Of a stretch of 64,000 nucleotides of DNA, positions 52,295 through 61,681 are shown piece by piece; position 1 is the stretch's first letter, and each line of letters opens with the position of its first letter. The DNA is from Rhizobium leucaenae USDA 9039. Its GTDB lineage: Bacteria; Pseudomonadota; Alphaproteobacteria; Rhizobiales; Rhizobiaceae. The notes beneath the pieces are model-generated. The model had not been told where the DNA came from. It worked only from the letters and a program-made list of their open reading frames with translations, and searched no databases. The translations under genes were made by a program, and so were the position numbers. Location of the stretch: NCBI RefSeq assembly GCF_000426285.1, contig NZ_AUFB01000008.1:1-64000 (forward strand), read 5' to 3'.

Positions 52295-52867
52295 CCAGCC
52301 ACATCCTGTGCCGACGTTGACTCCTATTCGGAAGCCGCGGTCTCTCCCCGCATGCCGCCACAGCCGTTGTCAGTCAGTCGCCGCAGGAACGAAGCATCCG
52401 AAGAAACCGTCTGCCTACCGCCCCAAGCCGGAGGTGTGCGAATCCTGCCTCGATGGAAGTATCAGGAGCAGGAGGTTCGCAATCTTGCAAAGCTGGCTTC
52501 GCCGCTTCTCAACCGAGGTGAGAGGGCAGCTTTGCAATAATTTGGCGGAAGATAATAATAATCACTTACTATATGAGCACTATTGGTCAGTATTATATGT
52601 ATATTTTGTATGTTTGAAATATTTTCCAAGTTGTATTAGCATTTACATACTCGACTTTTCTCACGTTTTTGATGTATTTATGCATCTATGACGGATTTAT
52701 GTCGGCTTTTTTCAGGGATTCTCCAGAATATCGTGTTGGATACAGTAGTTCTCTCGCTATCGTGCGCGCGGAAGTCCAAGGGCTTCTAAAAAAGGGAACA
52801 GCCGGATGAATGAACGCAACGGATAATCTCCGGGTCGTTCCGATCAGGCACATCGATTGGAGAAAAA
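52295..52867. other. Porin upstream region with AT-rich block
   Basis: No gene is supported in these 573 bases. The stretch 52538-52710 is strikingly AT-rich compared with the rest of the window. Such long, AT-rich leaders suit a strongly regulated outer-membrane protein gene. Promoter boxes could not be fixed with confidence. Confidence 0.45.
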
Positions 52868-53929
52868 ATGAATATCAAGAGCCTTCTTCTCGGCTCCGCT
52901 GCTGCGCTCGCAGCAGTTTCCGGTGCTCACGCGGCTGACGCTGTCGTCGCCGCTGAACCGGAGCCGCTCGAATACGTCCGTATCTGCGATGCATACGGTG
53001 CAGGCTACTTCTTCATTCCGGGCACCGAAACCTGCCTCAAGATCGGCGGCAAGGTTCGTACGGAAGGTGAATGGTACGACGCTTACAACCCGAACAACGT
53101 TCGTGGCACGCTCTGGCACACTCGTGCTGAACTGCAGCTTCAGACGGCTACCGATACCGAATACGGTCCGCTGAAGACCAACACGGAACTGCGCTGGGAT
53201 TGGCAGGAAGGCGGCTCCACGAGCACCAATTTCCTGCACGGCAGCATCAGCCTCGGTGGCTTCACCATCGGTAAGGAAGATTCGCAGTTCAACGTATTCA
53301 CCGGCTACGCTGGCGACGTCATCAACGACGACGTGGTCTATGACGGCCCGTACGAACTCAACCAGATCACCTACAACTACGACGCCGGCAACGGCTTCAC
53401 GGCTGTGATCTCGCTCGAAGACACCAACTCTGGCGTTGGCGCACACGGCTCTAACGGCGAAGACAGCTCGGATCACTATGCTCCGGACGTCGTTGCCGGT
53501 GCTGGCTACAAGGCTGGCGCATGGTCCTTCAAGGTCGTCGGTGGTTATGACTCCATCGTCGAAGAAGGCGCCATCAAGGCTCGTGTCGACGCTGACTTCG
53601 GCGTCTTCTCGGCCTTCTTGATGGGCGGCTGGAACACGGACGGCGACAAGCTGAACAAGTACGCTGGCGCGAACGGTGGCGGCGACGCTTCCGGTATCGG
53701 CTGGGGCGACTGGGCAGTTTGGGGCGGCGCAAGCGTTCCGATCAACGAAAAGCTGAAGTGGGACTTCCAGGTCGCTTACACCGACTCGAAGATCTTCTCC
53801 GCAACGACGAACCTCAAGTTCAAGCCGGTCAAGAACCTGCTCATCGAGCCGGAAATCACCTACACCAACTGGGATTCGATCAACGAAGACCAGTGGGCTG
53901 GTATCCTCCGCTTCGAGCGTAGCTTCTAA
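52868..53929 (+). CDS. Outer membrane porin (RopA/Omp2b type)
   Basis: A 353-residue alphaproteobacterial porin: signal peptide ending at AHAAD, then YVRICDAYGAGYFFIPGTETCLKIGGKVR with the two family cysteines, alternating beta-strand pattern throughout, and a terminal Phe (LRFERSF) that is the usual outer-membrane assembly signal. Codon use is that of a highly expressed gene (frequent CTC, GGC, AAG, GTC and few rare codons). A clear terminator follows. It is a single gene with its own long leader. Confidence 0.92.
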   Translation: MNIKSLLLGSAAALAAVSGAHAADAVVAAEPEPLEYVRICDAYGAGYFFIPGTETCLKIGGKVRTEGEWYDAYNPNNVRGTLWHTRAELQLQTATDTEYGPLKTNTELRWDWQEGGSTSTNFLHGSISLGGFTIGKEDSQFNVFTGYAGDVINDDVVYDGPYELNQITYNYDAGNGFTAVISLEDTNSGVGAHGSNGEDSSDHYAPDVVAGAGYKAGAWSFKVVGGYDSIVEEGAIKARVDADFGVFSAFLMGGWNTDGDKLNKYAGANGGGDASGIGWGDWAVWGGASVPINEKLKWDFQVAYTDSKIFSATTNLKFKPVKNLLIEPEITYTNWDSINEDQWAGILRFERSF

Positions 53930-53963
53930 TCTGATCTGAATTTGACCTCCGATCAGAAAAGGG

Positions 53964-53996
53964 AAAAGGCCCGGTTTCCCTCCGGGCCTTTTTTCG
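53964..53996 (+). terminator. Intrinsic terminator of porin gene
   Basis: AAAAGGCCCGG and CCGGGCCTTTT form an 11-bp stem (53964-53974, 53982-53992) with a 7-base loop, followed by further T residues, 35 bases after the porin stop codon. Confidence 0.92.
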
Positions 53997-54175
53997 TGCC
54001 TGTCGCAAATCCGCTCAGTTCATTGCTCGATCTCGACGCTCAATTCGATAATTGTCTCACTGTTGCGTGAAGTGGCGCCCTTGCCCCTGACAAAACATCG
54101 CTACCTCTGCTAGGTGCATAACGATCATCGAACGATATCGATTGTACGTCCCTGTCAAATATCAGGAGTTTGAGC

Positions 54176-55051
54176 ATGACCGGTTCTTCCGACTACGCGC
54201 CGCCGAAAATCTGGACTTGGAACAAGGCGAATGGCGGCCAGTTCGCGAGTATCAACCGTCCGATCGCCGGACCGACGCACGACAAGGATCTGCCGGTCGG
54301 CCGCCATCCTCTCCAGCTTTACTCGCTTGCAACACCGAATGGCGTGAAAGTCACGATCATGCTCGAAGAGCTGCTGGCCGTCGGTCATAGCGGCGCGGAA
54401 TATGACGCCTGGCTGATCAGGATCGGCGAAGGTGAGCAGTTCGGAAGCGGCTTCGTGGAGGTCAATCCCAACTCCAAGATACCGGCTCTGATGGACCGCA
54501 GCGGCCCGAAGCCGATTCGGGTTTTCGAGTCCGGGTCGATTCTCGTCTATCTCGCCGAAAAGTTCGGCGCCTTCCTGCCGACCGATGCCGCCGCTCGCGC
54601 CGAGTGCTTGTCATGGCTGTTCTGGCAGATGGGAAGCGCACCCTATCTCGGCGGCGGCTTCGGCCATTTCTATGCTTATGCGCCGACGAAGATCGAATAT
54701 GCGATCGACCGCTTTGCCATGGAGGTGAAGCGCCAGCTCGACGTACTTGATCGCCGCCTTGCCGAAAGCGAATATCTGGGCGGCAAGGACTACACGATCG
54801 CCGACATGGCCGTTTGGCCCTGGTATGGCGGCCTGGCCAAAGGCTGGCAATATGGTGCGGCGGAGTTCCTGCAGGTACAGGACTACAAGAACGTTCAGCG
54901 TTGGGCGGACGCTATCTTCGAGCGGCCGGCAGTGAAACGCGGACGGATGGTCAACCGGGTATCTGGTGAGCCCTCAAGCCAGTTGCATGAGCGCCACGAC
55001 GCCAGCGATTTCGAAATGAGGACGCAGGACAAGCTCGAGCCCGCGAGCTGA
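54176..55051 (+). CDS. yghU: Glutathione S-transferase family protein (YghU type)
   Basis: A 291-residue YghU-like protein: the family start YAPPKIWTWNKANGGQFASINRPIAGPTHDKDLPVG, thioredoxin-fold segment (PLQLYSLATPNGVKVTIMLEEL), the NSKIPALMD and FESGSILVYLAEK glutathione-binding blocks, and the helical C-terminal domain. YghU of E. coli has disulfide-bond reductase activity with glutathione. The ATG at 54176 follows AGGAG. Monocistronic. Confidence 0.92.
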   Translation: MTGSSDYAPPKIWTWNKANGGQFASINRPIAGPTHDKDLPVGRHPLQLYSLATPNGVKVTIMLEELLAVGHSGAEYDAWLIRIGEGEQFGSGFVEVNPNSKIPALMDRSGPKPIRVFESGSILVYLAEKFGAFLPTDAAARAECLSWLFWQMGSAPYLGGGFGHFYAYAPTKIEYAIDRFAMEVKRQLDVLDRRLAESEYLGGKDYTIADMAVWPWYGGLAKGWQYGAAEFLQVQDYKNVQRWADAIFERPAVKRGRMVNRVSGEPSSQLHERHDASDFEMRTQDKLEPAS

Positions 55052-55212
55052 GCGATCTTTTCGCGACCAAGGCTGGGCGCTATTATGCCCAGCTCAGCCG
55101 CCAAGGCTATCTGCCATCGGCGAGCCTTTTGGCGCCGCCTCGACAAGAGATGTTCCGATGATAAAAGGCATCGGTGATATCATATGTCGAAGTGTGACAG
55201 AGAAGAGGGTTC

Positions 55213-56347
55213 ATGCGGCACTTCCGGTCAGATGTGCAAGGGCGCGCGCGTGTCGGCCCTGGCGAGGTGGCGTCCAAAAAGGTCGGCCTTCGATCGACTG
55301 AAATCGCCGACCGGAATTTCCGCGTCATCCTCGAAGCCATTCGCCGTTACGGTCCGTTGACGCGGCTTGAACTGGCACAGCGAACCGGGCTCAGCGGACC
55401 AGGCATTACCAACATATTACGGCGGCTGGGGGATGACGGGCTCGTCACATCCAGGCGGCGCAGGGATGCGGCCAAGGGTGCTTCGTCGACGGAATTTGCG
55501 CTCAATCCGGAGGGCGCCTTCTCGATCGGCGTTCGGCTGGGCGGTGCACGCCCCGAAGCCGTGCTGGTCGATCTCAGCGGCCAGGTTCGGGAGCGGACAC
55601 CGCTCGATCAGACGGTCGAGCTGCCTGTCAGCCTTGAAAAGGCAGCAGGTCATTTACTGTCGGGCAATACGGTATCGGATCGCGTGCTTGGCATAGGCAT
55701 TGCCGCCCGCTCGACCGGCGACATCGGCGTCGGGCAGATAATGCTTGGTTCTCGGCCGCTCCGTGTCCTGGTCGAGCGCGAGTGCGTGACAGCGGTGCTT
55801 GCCGAGCGAACCGTTGGCGCACCAGTGCCGGAGGGCGGCCTGGTGATGATCATCATTGACCACACCGTGGAGGCAGCGCTTCTCGTACGCGGCGTGCCCT
55901 TTGCCGGAGTGCATGGCCGGGCGGGCAGCATCGGCGCGATGCGGACGGGTCCGGATCATGTGCGGCTCGACAGCATCGTCGGCTTGCATGCACTACAGGC
56001 CTGCCTGTCGCTACAGGAGTACGCGGCGCTTCTGGCCGGAGAAGAATTGCCGATGTCGGCGGCAATTTCCGATTGGGTGAAAAATGCGGCCGGTCACCTG
56101 CTCGACGCTATCGTCGGGGTTCCTTGCTCCGGGCGCAATTCTTATCGGCGGTGATCTGCCGCGTGGCCTTGTCGAAGCCCTGATTCACCAAATGTCGATC
56201 GAGCGCCGCAATACGACTATTCGCCCATTCATCACCCCATGGATCTCGCCCATCCAGCCGGCGAGCTTCGACGGCGGCGGCATTGCCCTCGGAGCGGCGC
56301 TGCTGCCGTTCTTCGACGCGCTTTTGCCGTCGCCATTAGCGGGCTAG
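55213..56347 (+). pseudogene. ROK-family transcriptional regulator, frameshifted
   Basis: The first 313 codons encode a winged-helix N-terminus (YGPLTRLELAQRTGLSGPGITNILRRL in pieces) and a ROK domain; similarity then continues in another frame from about 56120 (LAPGAILIGGDLP, FDGGGIALGAALLPFF) to 56347. Removing one G from the run GGGG at 56116-56119 would restore a single frame. The protein as written loses the last 75 residues and part of the fold. The sugar-binding region already looks divergent. It fronts a decayed sugar locus; a sequencing error is possible. Confidence 0.75.
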
Positions 56348-56560
56348 GTGATATGCTACCTGTTCGTCCCTGTGGCTGAGATCGGAGGCGATCGCCTTGT
56401 CGAGCACCTTCTGAATGTTGGCGGCGCGGCGGTAGGAAGGCTCCTGCGTCTTGCCGGCCCTGACGGCCTGCACGAAGCGCTGGTAGTTGGTTTCGACCGG
56501 GTCGAACGGGATGTCGCGCCATGTGGCGGTATGGACATCGTCGCCGAGGCAGGCCCGCAA
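56336..56560 (-). pseudogene. Gfo/Idh/MocA oxidoreductase, C-terminal fragment
   Basis: Seventy-four minus-strand codons match the end of a sugar oxidoreductase of the Gfo/Idh/MocA type (YQRFVQAVRAGKTQEPSYRRAANIQKVLDKAI). The nucleotide-binding fold and most of the catalytic domain are missing: similarity ends near 56560, right where a plus-strand gene fragment begins. Confidence 0.7.
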
Positions 56561-56569
56561 CGTCGATTT

Positions 56570-57184
56570 GCCCGTATCAATTCGCGCATGCGATTGGTGA
56601 GGCGAAAGTTCCGATCTTCGTTATCTTTCCCGGCCGCAACGATGATGCGAGCGAGGAGGGGAATTACGACAGTTTCGCAGACCACGTGAACGGGCTGATT
56701 GCGGCGACCGAGGCGAGCGGCCTGACATTTGCGATCGAGAATTGGCCCGGCCCGAAGGATAATTTCGTCGGCACCACGCCACACGGATGGCAGCAGCTTT
56801 TTGAAAGGATCAAGAGCCCGCGTTTCGGTCTGGAATTCGATCCGTCGCATCTGCTGCGCATCGGTGTTGATCCCTTCGCAGCCCTTGCCCAGGTCAGGGA
56901 TCGCATTGCCATCCTGCACGCAAAGGACACCGCCATCGACGCCGAGCGGCTGCAGACCGTCGGCTATCATGGCAAGGGCTGGGTGGCAATATAAATTGCC
57001 CGGCAAGGGCATGCTCGATTGGGACAAGTTCCTGCGCCAGGCAAAATCCTATGGCTTCGACGGCACGCTTTCGATCGAACACGAGGATGCCGCTTACGGC
57101 TGGCCGGGCAAGGATATTTCCGCCCGCAAGGAAGGCGAGCGGCTTGGCTTGAGCTTCCTGCGCAACGCGCTGAAATCGATCTGA
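56570..57184 (+). pseudogene. Sugar phosphate isomerase/epimerase, 5'-truncated and frameshifted
   Basis: From about 56570 the plus strand encodes the C-terminal two thirds of a xylose-isomerase-like barrel (FAIENWPGP, FGLEFDPSHLLRIGVDP, IAILHAKDTAI), then a frame change near 56981-56983, where one extra G in GGG would explain it, and the rest (LPGKGMLDWDKFLRQ, GTLSIEHEDAAYG) to 57184. The first 90 or so residues are absent. It is followed by an intact ABC ATPase gene after 26 bases. Confidence 0.75.
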
Positions 57185-57210
57185 CGCGTGCAGGGGAAGG
57201 GGAGGAACGA

Positions 57211-58266
57211 ATGGCGAATGTATCCGTCAACGATGCACGCAAGGATTATGGCGCCTTCAAAGCTATCAAGGGCGTGTCCATGGAGATCGAGAACGGCGAA
57301 TTCGTCGTTCTGGTCGGCCCGTCCGGCTGCGGCAAGTCCACGCTGCTTCGAATGATCGCCGGCCTGGAAGGCATCACTTCCGGAGCCATCCAGATCGGGA
57401 CGCATGTCGTCAACGACCTGCCACCAAAGGATCGCGACATTGCGATGGTCTTCCAGAACTACGCGCTCTATCCGCACATGACTGTGGCGCAGAACATGGG
57501 GTTTTCCCTGCGGCTGAAAGCGCATGCCACGCCGGATATCAAGGCGAGGGTCGATCGGGCAGCGCGCATTCTCGGCCTGGAGAGCCTGTTGGAACGCTAT
57601 CCGAAACAGCTCTCCGGCGGCCAGCGCCAGCGCGTCGCCATGGGCCGCGCCATCGTGCGCGATCCGGCCGTGTTCCTCTTCGATGAACCCTTGTCGAATC
57701 TTGACGCGAAACTGCGCGTCCAGATGCGTTCGGAAATCAAGGAACTGCACCAGCGCCTCAAGACGACGACGATCTATGTGACGCATGATCAGATCGAAGC
57801 GATGACCATGGCCGACAAGATCGTCGTCATGAAGGATGGCAAGATCGAGCAGATGGGCTCGCCGCTCGACCTCTACGATCAGCCGAGCAATCAATTCGTC
57901 GCCGGCTTCATCGGCTCACCGGCCATGAACTTCATCAAGGGCGCGATGACCGAGGAGGGTTTTCGGACGGCCGAGGGCGTCTTGCTGCCGACGCTCAAAA
58001 AGCCTGACAATGCCGCTATCTACGGTATCCGCCCGGAAAATATTCATCTTGATCCCGAGGGCATCGAGATCGGTATCGTCGTGCTGGAGCCAACCGGGTC
58101 GGAAACGCTGGTCATTGCCAAATTGGGCGAGCAGACCACCACCTGCGTCTTCCGCGAACGCATCCGTGCTAAGCCGGGAGAGACATTGCGGGTTTCGCCG
58201 GACATGGCGGCAATCCATCTCTTCGACGATGCCGGCGTCAACATAGGAAGCAGTCGCGCCTGGTAA
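57211..58266 (+). CDS. Sugar ABC transporter ATP-binding protein (UgpC/MsmK type)
   Basis: A 351-residue ATPase with Walker A GPSGCGKST, Q-loop VFQNYALYPHMTV, signature LSGGQRQR, Walker B VFLFDEPLSNLDAKLR, H-loop VTHDQ, and a C-terminal regulatory (TOBE/OB) region with YGIRPENIHL. Such ATPases serve carbohydrate importers and are sometimes shared by several. A GGGGAGG site precedes the ATG at 57211. No binding protein or permease for it remains nearby, so it is either a leftover or a shared energiser. Confidence 0.9.
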   Translation: MANVSVNDARKDYGAFKAIKGVSMEIENGEFVVLVGPSGCGKSTLLRMIAGLEGITSGAIQIGTHVVNDLPPKDRDIAMVFQNYALYPHMTVAQNMGFSLRLKAHATPDIKARVDRAARILGLESLLERYPKQLSGGQRQRVAMGRAIVRDPAVFLFDEPLSNLDAKLRVQMRSEIKELHQRLKTTTIYVTHDQIEAMTMADKIVVMKDGKIEQMGSPLDLYDQPSNQFVAGFIGSPAMNFIKGAMTEEGFRTAEGVLLPTLKKPDNAAIYGIRPENIHLDPEGIEIGIVVLEPTGSETLVIAKLGEQTTTCVFRERIRAKPGETLRVSPDMAAIHLFDDAGVNIGSSRAW

Positions 58267-58348
58267 CGGGATCAGGTCCGCGCCGTGAAGCAACGCTGCC
58301 TGCGCGAGGGGCTGCACCTAGGGCGCTGATGCCAAAAGGCCGTCTGGT

Positions 58349-58675
58349 TCACCGGCGCACAACGCCCACTTTTGCAAGCACCTCTTTGGGGATCGCGTAG
58401 CGTTGGATGACATCGCGGCCGTTTCGTAGGCCGCATATTTCGCGCTGAATGAAGAAGGCCCACACAGCGTCGGAAGCCCTATCGACAAGGTTCTCGCGGT
58501 TTGCCTCGCTGTGGCGAGCCGGGTCCCACGCCCGCAGTTCTGCAAGCACGGATTCTACCTTCAGGCCGTGGCGTCCAAGGGAGCTGGCGCGTTCGGACAT
58601 GAGTTCATATTCGAGAACATTGAACCCACCAGAGGAATTGAACTGCCTCAGAGATTGCGGCGGACGAAGGCTCAT
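58349..58675 (-). CDS. Conserved hypothetical protein (DUF6665-like)
   Basis: A 108-residue acid/basic-balanced helical protein: MSLRPPQSLRQ start, VLEYELMSERASSLGRHGLKVESVLAEL, then DAVWAFFIQREICGLRN and IPKEVLAKVG. I recall similar short proteins from rhizobia annotated as DUF6665, but I cannot confirm the name. No signal peptide or membrane helix. It stands alone. Confidence 0.6.
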   Translation of the reverse strand: MSLRPPQSLRQFNSSGGFNVLEYELMSERASSLGRHGLKVESVLAELRAWDPARHSEANRENLVDRASDAVWAFFIQREICGLRNGRDVIQRYAIPKEVLAKVGVVRR

Positions 58676-59111
58676 GGATGGATATCCTTTTGTCGGCCAG
58701 CAATGTTACCCGATCATGTCCGACAGATCGATAGGCCAGGCCTGCATAGTTTGCCTCGGCTTCGACATGCCGCGTATCATTGGGGCGAATTGGCACCGCG
58801 ACATCTTGGTTGGCAGATATGCTTTGATCGCATACCGATCATCTCGGGCAATCTTGCCGAAGCTCGATTGACGGCCGAAAATTGCCGCGAACCCCTGATC
58901 GTTGTTGCAAGTTAATCGTCATGCTGAGCGCTGTTTCGCCTGCCAAAGTCTAAAAAACATGCGATCGGCACAAAGCCATGCGTCAGCTGCAATGGTGCAA
59001 TACCGGACCGGTACTGTTAAGCGGTGAGGCCAGATCTTATATCACAGCCATCGAAAACACGGCGGCGCCAGGATGGCAGCCGCTCCTTCAAGCCCGCAGA
59101 AAGGGATGAAA
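58676..59111. other. Intergenic region before the DUF1127 gene
   Basis: No gene is supported in these 436 bases. Near 58990-59025 there are two close repeats of TGCAAT and the palindromic ACCGGACCGGT, likely within the promoter area of the following small gene. Confidence 0.35.
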
Positions 59112-59258
59112 ATGAACATCGCGCATTCCTTCAACAATTGGCGCAAGTATCGTCGCACCGTATCGGAACTCGGCCGCATGTCGAACCACAGGCTGAACGA
59201 CATCGGTATCGAGCGCACCGATATCCAGCGTATCGCTCGCGAAGCACTCGCCCGATAA
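59112..59258 (+). CDS. DUF1127 small protein (YjiS-like)
   Basis: A 48-residue basic protein, MNIAHSFNNWRKYRRTVSEL at the start and NDIGIERTDIQRIAREAL at the end, the layout of DUF1127 proteins found in several copies in rhizobia. Members can bind RNA and influence small-RNA turnover in Agrobacterium and Rhodobacter; no role is assigned here. AAAGGGATGAAA precedes the ATG, and a good terminator follows 30 bases after the stop. Confidence 0.85.
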   Translation: MNIAHSFNNWRKYRRTVSELGRMSNHRLNDIGIERTDIQRIAREALAR

Positions 59259-59288
59259 TATTGAATTCTGTCAACCGTGTGTGTTTGG

Positions 59289-59320
59289 ACGCCCGCTCTC
59301 GTACAGCGGGCGTTTTGTTT
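59289..59320 (+). terminator. Intrinsic terminator of DUF1127 gene
   Basis: ACGCCCGCT (59289-59297) and AGCGGGCGT (59305-59313) pair over 9 bp with a 7-base loop, followed by TTTGTTT. Confidence 0.9.
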
Positions 59321-59339
59321 TACTAGGACCGCCGCATTC

Positions 59340-59489
59340 TCATTGAACCGGCTGGCCGAAAATCTGGAAATATCCCCAGGCAGCGGCGAAAACCGCTATC
59401 ACGACGAGGACAACAAGCAATTTGCGCAGACCGGGACGCGGTGTTTTGGGCGGCTTCGGTCTCCGAAACTGGATGACGTTGTCGTTCAT
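59340..59489 (-). CDS. Small single-helix membrane protein
   Basis: A 49-residue protein that starts MNDNVIQFRRPKPPKTPRPG and continues into one membrane helix (KLLVVLVVIAVFAAAWGYF). The basic, proline-rich N-terminus should remain in the cytoplasm. GAGGTCAA precedes the ATG at 59489; the frame is open 29 codons further but without similarity. Short proteins of this plan are common and unstudied in rhizobia. Confidence 0.65.
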   Translation of the reverse strand: MNDNVIQFRRPKPPKTPRPGLRKLLVVLVVIAVFAAAWGYFQIFGQPVQ

Positions 59490-59829
59490 TTGACCTCGGT
59501 TATTGGGCATTATGCAGGTTTCTCTCACTCCAAATCCGTGGGTGAATAAATAGAACTTTAAGGCGTCCGGGAGCAAGACATTGCGAAACCCGCGGGTGCT
59601 TTTGACGCTTCAATGATCCAATGCCTGTCCTTCAGCAGACGCTGACGACCGCACGCGGCAAAGCGATGAGCCTCCGGTCGAGAATCCGAAACGGCATCCG
59701 CCGCAGCGGCTCAGCCTGCCAAACGATCGCGCATATCTTGCCGCGCGAACTCGCACTTCACGTGAGCGCAGCTTTGAAACTTATTTCCCCACTTTGCCGG
59801 GCGAAAAGAAACTGATTTCTTATAATCCA
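59490..59829. other. Intergenic region upstream of the yxe-like operon
   Basis: A 64-codon basic frame (59621-59815) is present but has no recognisable ribosome site or family likeness, so I do not call it a gene. Otherwise nothing is seen. Confidence 0.35.
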
Positions 59830-59856
59830 TTTAGTCTACATATTTTATAGATTAAA
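59830..59856. promoter_or_regulatory. Putative operator of the yxe-like operon
   Basis: TTTAGTCTA (59830-59838) and TAGATTAAA (59848-59856) are inverted with one mismatch around a 9-base AT spacer, 33 bases before the likely start of the flavin monooxygenase gene. A repressor or LysR-type protein could bind here. Confidence 0.45.
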
Positions 59857-59888
59857 GAGTGGCATCAAAAACGCCGCGCGATAATCGG

Positions 59889-60560
59889 ATGATCCATATG
59901 CCCTATCTTTTGAGCCTTCTCGACAAAAGCCCCATCGACGCGGGCAAGAATGCCACGGATGCGCTGCGGACGACCGCCAAGCTGGCGGTTCGCGCCGAGG
60001 AGCTTGGCTATCAGCGCTTCTGGGTGGCCGAGCATCATAGTATGGCGAACCTGGCAAGTTCCGCACCGGAGGTGCTGATCGGTTATCTGCTCGCCAAGAC
60101 ATCGAAGATTCGCGTCGGCTCCGGCGGCGTGATGCTGCAGCACTACAGCGCCTACAAGGTGGCCGAAACGTTCAACCTGCTTTCCTCGTTGGCGCCGGGC
60201 CGCGTCGACCTCGGCGTGGGCAAAGCGCCGGGCGGTTTTCCGCTATCGACGCGGGCGCTGCAGGCGGCGGTCGATCCGGAGCGCAAGCCGAGCTTTGCCG
60301 ACCAACTTGCCGAAATCAATGCCTACCTCTCAGCCGAATCCTCGGCGGATACCGCCGTCGCCACGCCAATTCCTACGGTTTCTCCCGAACGCTATCTCCT
60401 CGGCGCCTCCGTCGAGAGCGCCAAGCTCGCAGCCGAGAAGGGCTGGGAGCTGGTCTTTGCCGGCCATCTGAACGGCGATCCCGAGAATCTGCGCAAGACC
60501 TTCGAAGCCTATGAGGCGGCAAGCGGCGGCAAGAGGCCGATCCATCGAGCTCCGTCATGA
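59889..60560 (+). pseudogene. LLM-class flavin-dependent monooxygenase, 3'-truncated (YxeK-like)
   Basis: The frame encodes the first 220 or so residues of a bacterial luciferase-like oxidoreductase (SLLDKSPIDAGKNATDALRTT, RFWVAEHH, GSGGVMLQHYSAYKVAETF, LAPGRVDLGVG), against a usual length near 330. It ends within the middle of a recognisable helix: after GGKRPI the sequence is that of another gene (M20 deacylase) in a different frame, and a stop follows at once. The first residues could start at 59859 (GTG), 59889 or 59898. The C-terminal barrel half is lost, so activity is unlikely. Confidence 0.8.
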
Positions 60561-61656
60561 TCTGCATCGTTATACGGAACTCGCTTTCCAGGAGCGGCGG
60601 ACCAGCAAGATCGTCGCCTCGCTACTTTCCTCCTGGGGCTATGAGGCGACGACCGGTGTCGGGGGCACCGGTGTCGTCACTACCCTTCGGGGCGGCGACG
60701 GCGGCCGGCGTATCGGCATCCGGGCGGATATGGATGCCCTGCCGATCGAGGAGGCGACGGATCTTCCCTATGCCAGCGATAATCCCGGCGTCATGCATGC
60801 CTGCGGCCATGATGGACACATGTCGATCCTGCTGTCCGCGGCGCGCTATCTCGCTGAAACAAAATATTTTTCCGGTGTGCTGACGCTGATTTTTCAGCCG
60901 GCCGAAGAGATCGGCGCCGGCGCCCGCAAGATGATCTCCGATGGGCTTTTTGAACGGTTTCCGGTCGACGCCGTCTTCGGTCTGCACAATTGGCCCGGTG
61001 TGCCGCTTGGTCAGTTCGGTTTCGTCGCCGATGCCGCCATGGCCTCGGTCGATCAGGCCGTGATCCGCATGGTCGGCAAGGGTGGACACGGGGCTGAGCC
61101 CCATAAGGCCGTCGATCCGGTATTGACGTCCGCGGCCTTCATCACGGCTCTGCAGAGCGTCGTCGCGCGTAATGTCGATCCGCAGGATATGGCGGTCGTC
61201 ACCGTCGGTTCGATCCATGGCGGCTCGGCCTCAAATGTGATCCCGGAAAGCGTGGAGCTGAAGCTGACCATGCGGGCCTTCAGCGAGACGGTCCGCCAGC
61301 AATTGCAGGAGCGCATCCCTGCACTTGCCCGCGCCCAGGCCAACAGTTTCGGTGCACGCGCGGACGTGAATTACCGCCTCGGCTTTCCGGCGCTGATCAA
61401 CCATCGCAATGAGACGGCCTTCGCCCGCTCTGTGGCGCTGGAAACTTTCGGCGAAGGGCGGATCGTGCAGGATTTCCGGCCGCGCACGGCGAGCGAGGAT
61501 TTTGCCTTCATGCTGCAGGCACAGCCGGGCAGCTATCTCTTCGTCGGCAATGGCGACAGCGCGCCTCTCCATAGCGCCCATTACGATTTCGACGACACGA
61601 TCATCGCGCCCGCCGCTCGCTACTGGGTGCGGCTGGTCGAGACCTTCCTTTCATGA
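60541..61656 (+). pseudogene. M20 family amidohydrolase, 5'-truncated (YxeP-like)
   Basis: Similarity to M20D deacylases begins abruptly at ELRHDLHRYTELAFQE near 60547 and runs to a normal end at 61656. The zinc residues are there (HACGHDGH, QPAEE, GHGAEPHKAVDP and the late HSAHYDFDD). Only about 10-15 N-terminal residues are missing, with the native start codon. The frame is open back to an ATG at 60511 within the monooxygenase, without a clear ribosome site, so a small amount of working enzyme cannot be excluded. The YxeP class removes an N-acetyl group from cysteine conjugates. Confidence 0.75.
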
Positions 61657-61681
61657 TGACGACAACAGGACGACTGATGAG

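Noticed and set aside
52257..52691. A 144-codon plus-strand frame upstream of the porin
   Set aside because: It runs from the dehydrogenase relic into the AT-rich block, where the residues become Tyr/Phe/Cys-rich without pattern; no ribosome site.
59621..59815. A 64-codon basic frame before the yxe-like operon
   Set aside because: No ribosome site, no family likeness and no linkage with neighbours.
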